Notes under the pieces: model-generated
What the model was told of the DNA's origin: nothing
Seen by the model: the letters and a program-made list of their open reading frames with translations, nothing else
Database searches by the model: none
Source: Teratosphaeria epicoccoides
Taxonomy: Eukaryota; Ascomycota; Dothideomycetes; Mycosphaerellales; Teratosphaeriaceae
Direction: 5' to 3'
Length of the DNA stretch: 64,000 bases
Assembly (NCBI GenBank): GCA_021401465.1
Contig: JADDMT010000080.1
Span: forward strand, 62,001 to 126,000
In this document: piece by piece, positions 21,941 through 32,749 of the stretch
Layout of the letters: every line of letters begins with the position of its first letter
Numbering within the stretch: position 1 is the stretch's first letter
Translations under genes and position numbers: made by a program

Positions 21941-23525
21941 ATGGCTCCAGTACGTTTCGGAACGGACCATTTGCGGTCAACCCACTGACAGTCCGCCAAG
22001 CTCACGAGCATCCTCACATCTTTCTGCGCCCTCACCGCGACCGTAGCCGCCGTCAACCCCGTCGAAGTGCATCAGCAGGAGTTCATCGATTCGGTCACAA
22101 ACGAGCGATTCGTTCTTCTGGGTGTGGACTATCAACCTGGTGGGCAAGGAGCATACGGTACGAACAGCGGTGACCCGCTGTCCAATGCGACGGCTTGTTT
22201 GCGCGATGCGGCACTTATGCAAGAGCTGGGAATCAATGTGATCCGGTCGTACAATGTTGATCCGACGCTGGACCACGACGAGTGTGTGTCCATCTTCAAT
22301 GAAGTTGGTATCTACATGGTATGGCTGCATATGAAGGTGTCCAGCTTATGTGTGACACTAATGCTTGAAGATTATCGATGTCAACTCTCCGCTTAGTGGG
22401 CAAAGTTTGGATCGAGCGAACCCGTCTGGATCGTACACCACCAGCTACCTTCAGCATATCTTCACGGTGGTGGAGGCATTCAAGAGCTACCCGAACACTC
22501 TTGGCTTCTTCGCAGGCAACGAGATCATCAACGATGAAAGCACCGGCGAGGACAATCCTCCGTACATCCGCGCTGTGCAGCGTGACCTGAAGAATTACAT
22601 TGCAGCTCACGCCAGCAGAACGATCCCCGTCGGCTACAGTGCTGCTGATGTGGCAGATGTGCTGGAGGATACTTGGGCGTACCTGCAGTGTAACAACTCA
22701 GTCAACAATGACCCAAACTCGCGATCTGACTTCTTTGGCCTGAACTCGTACAGCTGGTGCGGAAACGCCTCAAGCTTTACGATTTCTGGCTACAACGTCC
22801 TGGTTGAGACCTTTAGTAACACGTCTATTCCGGTATTCTTCTCCGAGTATGGATGCAACGACCCTCAGCCACGTTACTTTGATGAGGTGCCAGTCCTCTA
22901 CGGCGAGCAGATGACCGTTCTGTCTGGTGGTCTCGTCTACGAGTGGACGCAGGAGACGTCCGACTACGGCCTTGTGCAGGTGTACAGCAATGGTACCGCT
23001 CAGCTCTTGGCTGACTACGACACATTGGCAGCGCAGTACAACAAAGTCAACATCACGCTCATCGAAACGACCAACGGCACGGCCACTTCCATCTCTGCAC
23101 CGAATTGTAACAGCAATTTGATTTCAAATAGCGCTTTCTCGACCGACTTCGACATCCCGAGTCCGCCAGATGGCGCCGACGCTCTCATCTCGTCTGGCGT
23201 TCCTTCTGCGCCGACTGGCAAGATCGTCACGGTCACTCAGACGTCGGTCGGACTGGCGGTCTATGCGTCAAACGGGGCAAAGATAGAGAATCTCAAGATC
23301 ACCTCGGCCAAAGGGGCTAACCACCCTGGAGCTGTCACGGGGTTGTCCACGGCTTCGGCATCGAGCGGGAGTGCCACCGCTGAATCGAGTGGTACTGCGA
23401 CTTCGACTTCCTCCGGCGCCAGCGCGACAAAGTCGAGCGGAGCTGGTGCTCTCAGGGTCGACGCCCAGGTCGCAGGTAGTGCGGTCGCGGCGGGTGCTAT
23501 GGGTGTGTTGGCTTTTGCTCTGTGA
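21941..23525 (+). CDS. GPI-anchored 1,3-beta-glucanosyltransferase, GH72 (Gel/Gas family)
   Basis: Exons 21941-21949 (only nine bases: Met-Ala-Pro), 21992-22318 and 22371-23525 encode about 496 residues. Joining exon 1 to exon 2 creates a signal peptide (SAKLTSILTSFCALTATVAA), absent if translation began inside exon 2. Catalytic motifs are FFAGNEIINDE (acid/base Glu) and VFFSEYGCND (nucleophile Glu), with NVIRSYNVDP and VYEWTQETSDYGLVQVY also conserved. The C-terminus is Ser/Ala-rich and ends in a hydrophobic tail (GSAVAAGAMGVLAFAL), as expected for GPI attachment. There is no Cys-rich CBM43 domain, so it belongs to the GH72-minus subgroup. The enzyme elongates and branches beta-1,3-glucan in the cell wall. 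Confidence 0.95.
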
Positions 23526-24030
23526 GTACTTATATGGCAGCGACAGTTTTGGTGACAGTGATGTCGATGCGTTTATGCTGCGAAGCGAGCATTTTGAGCT
23601 GCATGTTGAGATATCCTATGTGCTGTTTATATCATGATTAGCAGATTATGTTTGGATCATGATTAGCAGATTATGCTCTAGTGCAGATACTGCTGTTGCA
23701 TACCTAAAGTGAGATCAAGCGTGCTACGGAGGTTGGCTTTGGAGAGGTACCCACTCGTTGTCTACCTGCATGCACCGAGGTACATTATTGTCTGCGGTGC
23801 TAGCCGCGGCGCGAGGATTTCGGTCTACAGTAGTTAGTGACCGGACTAGTACGCGTCCAGGGTCTCCACAACTCCGCCCCGACTGGACTGGATCAATCGC
23901 TGTTTTACCATCCCTTTCGTCTCGGAACACTTGTTCTCTTCCCCATCATGACCACAATCATATCGCATTCACGATTGCGGTGACCGCACACAAGTCTGCG
24001 CTCAACATTCACCCTTGGCGACTCATCGCA
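23526..24030. other. Intergenic with a short direct repeat
   Basis: The 20-mer ATCATGATTAGCAGATTATG occurs at 23631-23650 and again at 23656-23675, in the 3' region of the GH72 gene. The reading frame of the next gene is open through much of this interval, but the sequence before 24031 does not look coding. Confidence 0.6.
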
Positions 24031-24131
24031 ATGGGCAGGCACCGATATGGAGTGATACTCGATGCCGGCTCCTCTGGCAGTCGGGTGTATGTGTACCGGT
24101 GGCTCAATGCGCACGCCGCGCGCGAGAAGGG

Positions 24132-24179
<48 letters not shown>

Positions 24180-26193
24180 TCTGAACAGCCTACCCGAATT
24201 GAAGACGAAGAAGAACTGGAGGCTGAAGGTGCATCCGGGTATCTCAACATTCGGGTCGAAGCCTGAGCAGGTCGGGCCTGACCATCTGAAAGAGCTGGTG
24301 GACTTCGCGCTGGAAATCGTGCCCAAAGATGAAGTGGAGAAGACGCCGATCTTCTTGCTTGCCACGGCGGGTATGCGATTGTTGCCAGCGCATCAGAGAG
24401 ATGCAGTGTTGGAGCATACTTGCGCATACTTCAGGCAGACTTCGGACTTCCAATTGCCAGACTGCGATCTGCATATTCAGGTGATACCTGGAGAGACCGA
24501 GGGGCTGTACGGATGGATAGCTGCCAATTATCTACTGGGCGGGTTCGACAGTCCGGGAGAGCACGATCACGGGCAGCGGCACAGCACGTATGGCTTCCTG
24601 GATATGGGTGGCGCGTCTGCGCAAATCGCTTTTGCGCCGAACGCGACGGAGGCGGAAAAGCATGCAGAAGACCTGAAGTTGCTGCGGCTGCGGACAGTGG
24701 GTGGGAAGGAGCTGGAATACAGGGTGTTTGTCACGACATGGCTTGGCTTTGGCGCGAACGAGGCACGAAGGAGATACGTGGAACAGCTGCTAGACTCGTA
24801 TCCCGAAGACCGAGAGCTGCCCGATCCTTGTCTGCCTCTGGGCCTGCAAGTCCACAAGAACGGCAGTGAAATCGCTTCTGGGAGTCTGACGAGCAAACAG
24901 CCGCATCTAATCGGGACGGGATCTTTCCCAGAGTGCCTCAAGCGGACATTCCCACTGTTGGAGAAGGAGCGGCATTGTGATGATGCGCCGTGCTTACTCA
25001 ACGGACAGCATACGCCAGCGATTGATTTCGATGTAAATCACTTTGTTGGCGTATCTGAATACTGGCATACTACCCACGAGGTATTCGCGATGGCGCACAA
25101 CGACAAGGCATACGACTTCCACACATATCAGAAGCAGGTCACAGAGTTTTGCTCTCGAGATTGGAAGGACATTGAGAAAGATGTGGCCAAGCAGAAGTGG
25201 GGCAAGAAGGTTGACAAGAAGACGGTCGAGGAGGTCTGCTTCAAGGCTAGCTGGCTGATCAATATGTTGCATGATGGTATTGGTGTGCCACGCGTTGGTC
25301 TTGAGCCGACCAAAGAGCCCGGCAAGGGCTCCGCAAACAAGACCAATGCTGTCGTGGACAAGGCCAAGGACAAAGGCTTCCTGGACCCTTTCAAAGCTGT
25401 CGATAAGATCGACGGCACCGAAGTGAGTTGGACGCTGGGCAAGATGGTGCTCTACGCTTCCTCTCAAATGCCACCAGCGGACTCTGCGGGCGCCGTAGGG
25501 TTCGGTACAAACAAGCCTGGACAGAAGCTCCCGCCAGACTTCCAGTATGCCGGGGGCAAGCACGATCCGCTGCCTGGGAACACGCAAGATGCAGATGACC
25601 TGGATTGGCACGATCGCATCTTCAACGAGGGCTATGAGCATCGGGTCCCCGGCATCTTGATTTTCACGCTTATACTTGTTCTTGCTGTCTACCTTTTGTG
25701 CGGGCGCGAGCGGAGACAGAATCTCTACCACAAGGTTCTTTCACTGTCCGGACGAAAGCCAGGAAAGCGAAGGGCTGGCATCTGGGGTGGCAAGATCTTC
25801 GGGACTGGCTCCCCCAGTTATGATCGTGTCGTGGAGGAAGCTGACCCAGACGACTTCGAGCTCGGCTCTGCAGACTCGGATGAGCAGCGCCACTATGGTT
25901 TCAATGGCGATGCGCCGCGGACGGGCAGGTCGTCTGGCTGGGCCACACCTGCCCATCGAGGGTTGTCTCCGGATTTCTCGAGGACGTCGCCGAAGACGAA
26001 AGGGTATTTTGATGTCCCCACGACTCTCACCAATGCTGGATTGGGGATCACTCCTTTCGAGCGTGGTGGGTTGGTTGTGAGGACGGAGAGTAAGGAGAGG
26101 ATGGCGTCTCATCAGAGGGCTCGGACGGACAGTCCTGGAAGGAGCTTGAAGAGCCCGTTGGTCACGCCCCTCATCAAGGAGAATGTGGATTAA
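24031..26193 (+). CDS. Golgi nucleoside diphosphatase/apyrase, GDA1/CD39 family (Ynd1-like)
   Basis: Intronless gene of 720 residues. Apyrase conserved regions run in order: ILDAGSSGSRVYVYRW (ACR1, residues 9-24), FLLATAGMRLLP (ACR2), GETEGLYGWIAANYLLGG (ACR3) and GFLDMGGASAQIAF (ACR4). A single membrane segment near residue 550 (PGILIFTLILVLAVYLLCG) is followed by a long basic cytosolic tail, the Ynd1 layout rather than that of Gda1. The enzyme hydrolyses nucleoside di- and triphosphates in the Golgi lumen, supporting glycosylation by removing GDP and UDP. An acidic insert after ACR1 is encoded by five GGCGAC hexamers and a run of GAC codons. ATG 24031 is chosen because it immediately precedes ACR1. 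Confidence 0.93.
24133..24180 (+). repeat. Coding hexanucleotide/trinucleotide repeat (GGCGAC)5 then GAC run
   Basis: Five perfect GGCGAC units (24133-24162) are followed by five GAC and one GAT codon. They encode alternating Gly-Asp and then poly-Asp inside the apyrase, between ACR1 and ACR2. In-frame length variation is expected. Confidence 0.95.
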
Positions 26194-26909
26194 GGTGTGA
26201 TTCTCTTACTTGTTCGTGCGAATTAGCGAGGAGTTGGTGGAGAAGAGATGCTGGATAGCGGGATCTTTGTCGAATTCGCGCACACCTTCGTAGCAATCCG
26301 TGCATGCTTGTGAGCGTGCGTTGTGGTCCTGTATTTCAGTATTGTTTGCTGAGATCTGATACCACTTGAGGCATGCCGTCAGTCGATCAGCCAATCAGCC
26401 CGTTGACCGGTCGACTGGCTGATACACTTGCAGCTCGACACAGCTGACTCGCACCGGATGGGAAAGGAACGACACTCATGCCTTGGCTGGCTGGGGGGCT
26501 CCGGAAAGCGACAAGAGTCTTCATGTCGTGGTGTGCAGAATCGGAAAAGACATAAAATTGCCGACAATACGCATGTGTCCATATGCAGCTTGTCGCTGCT
26601 GAGAACAAAAGAATTGATCCCGCATAGATAAGGCCCACAGTAGTCGATGCATCCATCATCAACGTTTTGAGCTGCATATTTATATTGGGAAGTGAACAGC
26701 CACGCATCTCCACCCATCTCCACCCAGTGCCTCATCACTCAGTAACAAGTCCAAGTCTTATCTCATCAATTGCCCGCGAATCAGCCGGCGGGATTTCCAA
26801 TCTGACCGGGCCCCTCGGTGACGAAATCGCAGCAGATTGGTCAGCCGTCTCTATTCGCACCCACGCTCGCCTTATTACATCAACCACAACTCTCCACAGC
26901 ATCACTTGA
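26194..26909. other. Intergenic, no gene recognised
   Basis: There are only shadow frames. It contains the thioredoxin promoter; a CA/CT-rich leader precedes its ATG. Confidence 0.45.
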
Positions 26910-27476
26910 ATGTCCGCATCCGCAGCTCTCAAGCGCACCCTACTCACAACCACCCGCATCAGCAGACCCACCACATCCCCGTCCCTCCACCGCCGCGTCC
27001 AGCAACCCCTCTACCACCCCCTCTTCAACACCCTCAAACACTTCTCCGCCACCATGAGCAAAGAAGGCGTCCACAACGTCAAGACCAAGGAGGAGTGGGA
27101 CGCCGTCGTCAACGAGAAGGGCTGCCTGCTCGTGCTCGACTGCTTCGCGACCTGGTGCGGTCCCTGCAAAGTCATCGCCCCGCAAGTCGTCAAGTATGCG
27201 CCCCCGCCCCTTCCCCCTCCCCACCACCACCACCACTACTACTTTTCTGCGAGACTGAAAAACTGACCCGTGACGGACGTGATGGGCAGGTTCTCCGACA
27301 CCTACCCCGACGCGCGCTTCTACAAGCTCGACGTCGACGAGGTCCCGAAAGTCGCGCAGGAGCTTTCTGTGCGCGCCATGCCGACCTTCTTGCTGTTCAA
27401 GGACGGCGAGAAGGTCGGCGAGGTCGTCGGCGCCAACCCGGCTGCGCTGGAGACTGCTATTCAGAAGAACCTGTAG
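26910..27476 (+). CDS. Thioredoxin with mitochondrial presequence (possible dual targeting)
   Basis: Exons 26910-27193 and 27290-27476 (96 bp intron) encode about 156 residues. The active site FATWCGPCKVIAP is intact, and the second exon supplies the cis-Pro loop RAMPTFLLFKDGEKV. Residues 1-48 are Arg/Ser/Thr/Leu-rich without acids (LKRTLLTTTRISRP), a good mitochondrial presequence. A second ATG at 27054 (MSKEGVHNVKTKEEW) begins exactly where canonical cytosolic thioredoxins start, so a shorter cytosolic form is possible. The enzyme reduces protein disulfides using thioredoxin reductase. Strong third-position C bias, denser than in neighbours, suggests high expression. Confidence 0.95.
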
Positions 27477-27994
27477 GAGCTTTTGCGGGAGAGTGACGAG
27501 GGAGCGCGGTGGCGCGAGAGGAGACTGGCGAGCGAGGTGGCGAGTGTGGATGGATATACGGTACCCAAGGAAATTCAGCGACGAGCGTCGATCTGGTCGA
27601 CTGCGGATCACGAGTTGCAGGGACAATGCTTGACAGGGGGTAGATGAGCTTGAAATCCATCGAAATTGCCGTCTCGTGCCATGATCCAACCTCACGAGCG
27701 CGCGCCCTATGTGCAAAAGTCCGATGCCCGGCGGCAGGGCCACCTTGGAAAGTAAGAACGTGACCACTATGCGCGGGGATATACAGCGGTGCATGCATCC
27801 AAGTGTCGTTCAATCAATCTCCGCCGGCCGAGCTCTCCAAATCACTGAAGCAATACAGATAGATTTGGTACGACGCAGTGCCCCCGGATTTGCAGAAGAC
27901 GTTTCCACACCTCCGGGCGAGCTGGAAACATTTGGTATCTTCGAAAGCAAAAGCCAGCCGGCCACTCCTGACCATTCACCCCTCCACGCCGCGG
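27477..27994. other. Convergent 3' region, no gene
   Basis: This interval lies between two convergent genes and should hold both polyadenylation regions. No supported open frame. Confidence 0.5.
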
Positions 27995-29494
27995 CTATGA
28001 CACGCCAAAAGCGGCCATGATCGTGGGCACGAGAGCACTAATTCTCTGAACGTCAGCAACTGTGTCCTTTCCACGACGTCGGGGCACGACATACCCGACA
28101 GCCAAGGTCCCGGCAATGCCCATCAGCGTTCTGTTCTTGATGCGCTCCTTGCGCAACTCCACCTCCATCTTCTGCTTCTTCGCCAGCGCCACGGGACCCT
28201 CCAGCCCCACCTCGTCGTCCTCTGCGATCATCTCCTCGGCCTTTCGCTTGCCCTTGCCGCTCAGCGTCGCCGTCTGCGTCCCACCAATCTTCTTTGCCTC
28301 CTCCACCATGCGTCGCGCTTCCCTCAGCATCTCCTCGGTGTCGTCGGGCAGGGGTAGCTCCGGCTGGCCGACTGGCATGTCCACAGTGACCTTTGTCCTC
28401 GCCAAGCCATCCGCATCTTTCGTCTCTGTAACATTGACCTGAGCCGTTGCTCCCGGGCTCTTGACAGCTTCCTCTATCGTCGACAGGTCGGGCGCCTTGG
28501 TCTCGCCGTTTACAGACTCGGCTGCGTCGGTACTGGCAACTGATTGGCCCCGCAGCTGGCGGCGACGTGACTGTCTTGAAGTTGGCGTCGCGATCGGGCG
28601 ACCGGGTGTTTTTGCCGGCGCGTCCGGCTCTGGCGAGCGCGTGCTCTGCCGAGTTGCGCGAGTCGACCGGCTGCCCGCGCTGATTGATCCACCGCGTTTC
28701 TTGGTCGGTGAGCGGAACGAACCGTTCATCTTGCGGTCTGCTTCGAAGCGTGGTGGAGATTTGATGTCTTTGCTCGGATCGTTGCCGTGAGTTATGGGTT
28801 CCGGATCCAGTAAGGCATCGATCCACAGTCTGATGCCGTATTCGTCCGCAAGGTCGAGAGCTGTAAATCATGTGAGCGAAAGCGAATAGTTGAGGGGGGG
28901 GGGGGGGGGGGGGAAGGGAGAGCAAACTTACCGGCTTCAGCTTTGATCCATACATCTGCTCAATGAAAATAATTAGCACAAGTGGATCCCACGAAAAGTC
29001 CGCCATTGTCATGTGCTTACTCCCTGCTACCTCTTCAGGAGACGCAGCCTCCAGGCTCTTCACGTACTCCTTCTCCCGGTGCTCCTCCTCTGTTTGCGCA
29101 TACGGGAAGGCAGCTTTGAACATGCCGGTAGCGCTGACATAGCCGTCGCTCGACCGTCGCATGAGGAAGTATGCCTCGGGGAACTTGCGATTAGAAGTCT
29201 TGGTGAAGATGCCGCTGCTGGCCAGGTCTTTGGGCAAGGGAACGCGCAAATGCGCATAGTCCAAGGTGCCTAGATTGCTGGGCTTGGTCGCATTGCTCAA
29301 GCCTTTCTGCCCGCTGGAGACTTTGAGCTCGGTCTGGCCCAAGCATCGCCTCTCCACCAGTATCGAGTCTACACGCGTTAGCTATGCGCTCCGGCGCATC
29401 CGCCGCTGGCATGTCACCTACGGTCTGGCGCCTTGTCTTCCACCAACAACGGGTTCCCTTCCTCTGGCAGCGCGTGTGGTCGTGTCGACGCCAT
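27995..29494 (-). CDS. Bqt4-like inner nuclear membrane protein with KilA-N/APSES-type domain
   Basis: Exons 29422-29494, 29021-29368, 28932-28955 (a 24-nt microexon) and 27995-28860 give about 436 residues. Spliced, the N-terminus reads LPEEGNPLLVEDKAPDHSIL, then LGTLDYAHLRVPLP and the KilA-N/APSES-like core KFPEAYFLMRRSSDGYVSAT. The microexon bridges EEVAGN to VWIKAEA and then LDLADEYG, typical of Bqt4. Bqt4 in fission yeast sits in the inner nuclear membrane and anchors telomeres. The centre is Ser/Arg/Pro-rich with basic clusters; the C-terminus has a coiled-coil-like helix (EEMLREARRMVEEAKKIGG) and a weak hydrophobic segment (TLMGIAGTLAVGYVV) that could be the membrane anchor. Intron 3 contains a run of 20 G on the plus strand. 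Some databases would call this an APSES factor, but the tail argues for Bqt4. Confidence 0.85.
28894..28913. repeat. Homopolymer of 20 G (C on the transcript) within an intron
   Basis: An uninterrupted G run lies in intron 3 (28861-28931) of the Bqt4-like gene. On the transcribed orientation it is a C-rich pyrimidine tract upstream of the acceptor. Its exact length may be a sequencing artefact. Confidence 0.9.
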
Positions 29495-30322
29495 TGCGCC
29501 GATCCCTTCGAAACGCGTGCGTTGCCGATGGGGATTCAGCGTCGCCGAGCTGAGCTTCGCGGGTCAGGAAGCGCGAACGTGTCGCTGAGGCGGGCGGCGC
29601 GCGCGCGAGGACACTCCTTCGCGCGCAATTGATCGCAATGCTGCAATTCGCGTGTGGGAGCGGGAAGACGGGTGAGAGATGGCAAGGCAGTGTATGAGAT
29701 GCTGTGATGGAGCATCGACGTGATGGGGCATGAGAGGATGACAACACGGAGCATTCGCATTCTGAGCCGTGCACTGTGAGGTGGCAGGGATGCAACGGCC
29801 CACAGGCTACCGAGAACTGTAATCTCCAAAGCGAACATCCAAGGATCCACCACGCCGACATGCGCACATGTACTGTACACACAGGATCATCATGTCCCGT
29901 GTCCCCTGCAAAGGGGGCGCCGGTTGTATACGCGCCCTGTCACGCAATACAGGTCTGAGCCAGTCGGTCTGAGATATATCCCGTCAACCAGCCAATGGCC
30001 ATCCATCCTGATCACATCCACGTTCCTGGGAGCGCGAATCTGGTGCGGTTCGCGGACCCAGATATCTATGTCCGCTGTGCATACTCCTGTTTTCCCCATC
30101 ATCATCATGAGTCTGGCCACGAATCCACGCGAGCTTTGACCATGATTCGTTGCTGCTCACCAGTAGAGCCCCACATGCACCTTCACGAGCACACCCAGGG
30201 ATCTCTTCCGCCCTGCTTTCCCTACGCGAACCTATTCTCCTGCCAATACTCCGCTTCGAACCTCGCGCCAACACTCCACCACAGCACGTGTGACGCTACA
30301 CTGTTGCATTGACGTTGCGAAC
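29495..30322. promoter_or_regulatory. Divergent intergenic region between Bqt4-like and RhoGDI genes
   Basis: It is 828 bp with no recognisable coding exon and must hold both promoters. Short frames on both strands appear random. Confidence 0.45.
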
Positions 30323-31175
30323 ATGGCATCCGCCCCTCATCCGGACGAGGTGACCGCCGAGCAAACGGAGGGGTTCACGGTGGGTCAGAAGAAGTGTGTT
30401 TCCACGAAAGGAGCGGCGACAGACCTCCGACGACCCTACTGACTTGCGCAGGACCATTGATGAATACCAGAAGCTGGGTATGTCCGGCGTGGAATCATGT
30501 TCTGGGAGCGCCGCTTCCGCCCCGCGCCTCTTCACCGCCTCTCCACCAAAATACTAACGGGAGCTTCACCAGACGAGAACGACGAATCGTTGAGGAAGTG
30601 GAAGGAGTCCCTAGGCATCGGCTCGGGCCAGTCCATCTCGGACCCCAACGACAAGCGGAAGGCCATCATTCTCTCCCTGGGCCTCGAGGTGGAAGGTCGC
30701 CCCGATATCATCATCGACCTGAGCAAGCCCGGCGCCCTGGAAGACCTGAACAAGCACCCGTTCACGATCAAGGAGGGTGCCACGTTCCGCATGAAGGCGC
30801 GTTTCAAGGTGCAGCACGAAGTCCTGAGCGGCTTGAAGTACGTGCAGGTTGTGAGCAGGATGGGTGTCAAGAATAAAATGCAGGAGATGATTGTGAGTGG
30901 CCGCCGTTCAGCGAGAGTCACGCGTGTGACTGACTTGTCTAGGGATCTTACTCTCCAAACACTACCGACAAGCCTGAGTACGAGAAGAAATGTACGTCGG
31001 CGCATGATTTGGACTTCCCGCCTCCTCTCGCTGATCGCTCACAGTCGAACCTGAGACCGCGCCGTCGGGCATGCTCGGCCGCGGCCATTATGAAGCCATC
31101 TCTAAGTTCATCGACGACGACAACCAGACACACCTACAGTTCAAGTGGTCGTTTGACATCAAGAAGGATTGGTAG
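30323..31175 (+). CDS. Rho GDP-dissociation inhibitor (RhoGDI, Rdi1-like)
   Basis: Exons 30323-30393, 30452-30477 (26 nt), 30573-30892, 30943-30991 and 31045-31175 encode about 198 residues, close to the usual length of yeast Rdi1. The regulatory arm (TIDEYQKLDENDESLRKWK) is completed only by including the 26-nt microexon. The immunoglobulin-like domain then follows: FTIKEGATFRMKARFKV, GLKYVQVVSRMGVK, GSYSPNTTDKPEYEKKFEP, PSGMLGRGHYEA and the C-terminal FKWSFDIKKDW. RhoGDI binds the prenyl tail of Rho, Rac and Cdc42 GTPases and keeps them soluble and GDP-bound in the cytosol. All motifs are complete, so it should be functional. Confidence 0.96.
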
Positions 31176-31432
31176 TGCTCCGCGCGAACCACTCCTCAGC
31201 GCATGACCATCACCGCCGCATTGCCCTGGCGGCACATCGTCCTGGCTTGACTCGGAAGCGGACGCGGCAAGCTGAAAGTGAGATATATGAGATCAATCCG
31301 ACAGCTCAGCCGGACGGCTTTCGTTCACCACTTGATTTTGCACGGCACGTTTGCCGAAGGAAGCTCGACATGAGCCGGGAGGTTTCGCTAGAACGCTAAG
31401 ACAGCACAAGCATCAGTAGACAAAAGTGTTCA

Positions 31433-32749
31433 CTACTCATCATCCCCTATGCGCTTGCCATACTTCAACCCATGTATATCGTCATATCGCTTCACTAATG
31501 TGCCCTCCCCGCCCTTTTCCAGATCGATCGTGTACACGTAAAAGTCGCCCTCGTTTGTCGCCACCATGACGTGCGGGACATTATTTGCCATAGCCACGAC
31601 ACTCTTCACCGGCGTTCCGTTCGCTCCACGCGGGATTCGCATCCAAGCAAAGTCGCGCTGAGGCTCCCACATCTCAGTCACAGAGCTCGGCAGGTAGCCC
31701 GCCGCACGGCTCACAAATCCAGTGGACACATTCTGTGAAGTGCGCCTGACGAACGACATGAAGCCTGGTTGTCGTGGTTGCCGAGCATTCGGTACTGCGG
31801 TGGGATCGCCGTCGAAGGTGGTGCTCTCGCTCTGGTCTTCGGATGTCGACGGACTGACGCTTCGCTCCCTGGTGAACGACGGCTGGTTCGGTGACGAAGG
31901 TGGTGAGCTGGAATGCCGCCCGTTGCCTCGCTGCTCTTGGGCAGCACTCCGGGTGCTTGGCGGCGCCAGCTTGAAGACGTGGACCGTCTCCGTGGCTGAA
32001 GAGACGCAGAGCAACGTCGAGGTGGAGTTGAAGGAAATGCTGTAGATCCTAGCAGGCATGCTTCCTCTCCTGAACTGGTAGAGCTTCTTGCCGTCTGGTA
32101 TTGAGAATATTCGGATCACGGTGCCCTTCTCTGAAGACGTTGCCATCAGCGTGCCCTCGTTGTTCAGCGCCACGCATGATAACGGCGCCTGATGTGCCTG
32201 TATCACTGTGACTTCCTCCATCTTATTGAGGTCGTACAGCAATACATCTCCACTGATCGCCTCTTTGATCACGGATTTTGGCACATGCGACGGCTGCGGC
32301 TGTGCGCTCGGTCCGCTCTTTTGGAAATGAGGCACCGCGAGGTAGTTGTGTTCGGAGTTTGCAGATATCGCGCAGATGCCTCCTGGATTTAGTGGTGTAG
32401 CCTGCTGGTGCTGCAGCCGCATGTTGCTGATGTCGTACACGAACAGGATCTCTTCGAGCAGGACCACCAACTTCTTGCGATTCATTCTGATGGCTACCAC
32501 CATGCCGTGAAACGTGAGCTCGCATATTGTCGAATGTCGCTTGGTGTTCACGATGCGGAGTAGTCGTGGTGTGAGTACCATCGCGACCAGCGATGTGCTG
32601 AAGAGCTGCTCGACCAGCGAGATATCATCATCATATGACTGATTCGTGAGGTCAAACGGGTCGGTCGTGTAGATTCGCAAGCCTATCGTCGTCCCCACGG
32701 CCAATAAAGTACCGTCCTGATTGAAAGCCAAGTAATTCAGTCCCGCCAT
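31433..32749 (-). CDS. ATG18: Atg18, PROPPIN phosphoinositide-binding autophagy protein
   Basis: Intronless gene of 438 residues forming a seven-bladed WD40-like propeller. The start LNYLAFNQDGTLLAVGTTIG and the phosphoinositide motif FRRG at about residues 226-229 (YQFRRGSMPARIYSISF) identify the PROPPIN family. LEEILFVYDISNM and CVALNNEGTLMATSSEKGT match blades of Atg18. The long Ser/Pro-rich insert (about 275-335) corresponds to the 6CD loop, and is typical of filamentous fungi. It binds PI3P and PI(3,5)P2 at pre-autophagosomal membrane and vacuole, working with Atg2. Hsv2-type paralogs are shorter, so Atg18 is preferred. Divergent from the TYW4 gene. Confidence 0.95.
   Translation of the reverse strand: MAGLNYLAFNQDGTLLAVGTTIGLRIYTTDPFDLTNQSYDDDISLVEQLFSTSLVAMVLTPRLLRIVNTKRHSTICELTFHGMVVAIRMNRKKLVVLLEEILFVYDISNMRLQHQQATPLNPGGICAISANSEHNYLAVPHFQKSGPSAQPQPSHVPKSVIKEAISGDVLLYDLNKMEEVTVIQAHQAPLSCVALNNEGTLMATSSEKGTVIRIFSIPDGKKLYQFRRGSMPARIYSISFNSTSTLLCVSSATETVHVFKLAPPSTRSAAQEQRGNGRHSSSPPSSPNQPSFTRERSVSPSTSEDQSESTTFDGDPTAVPNARQPRQPGFMSFVRRTSQNVSTGFVSRAAGYLPSSVTEMWEPQRDFAWMRIPRGANGTPVKSVVAMANNVPHVMVATNEGDFYVYTIDLEKGGEGTLVKRYDDIHGLKYGKRIGDDE

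Noticed and set aside
28053..29357. 434-codon uninterrupted minus-strand frame
   Set aside because: Only the first part is real. It reads through introns into a wrong frame; the four-exon Bqt4-like model preserves conserved motifs.
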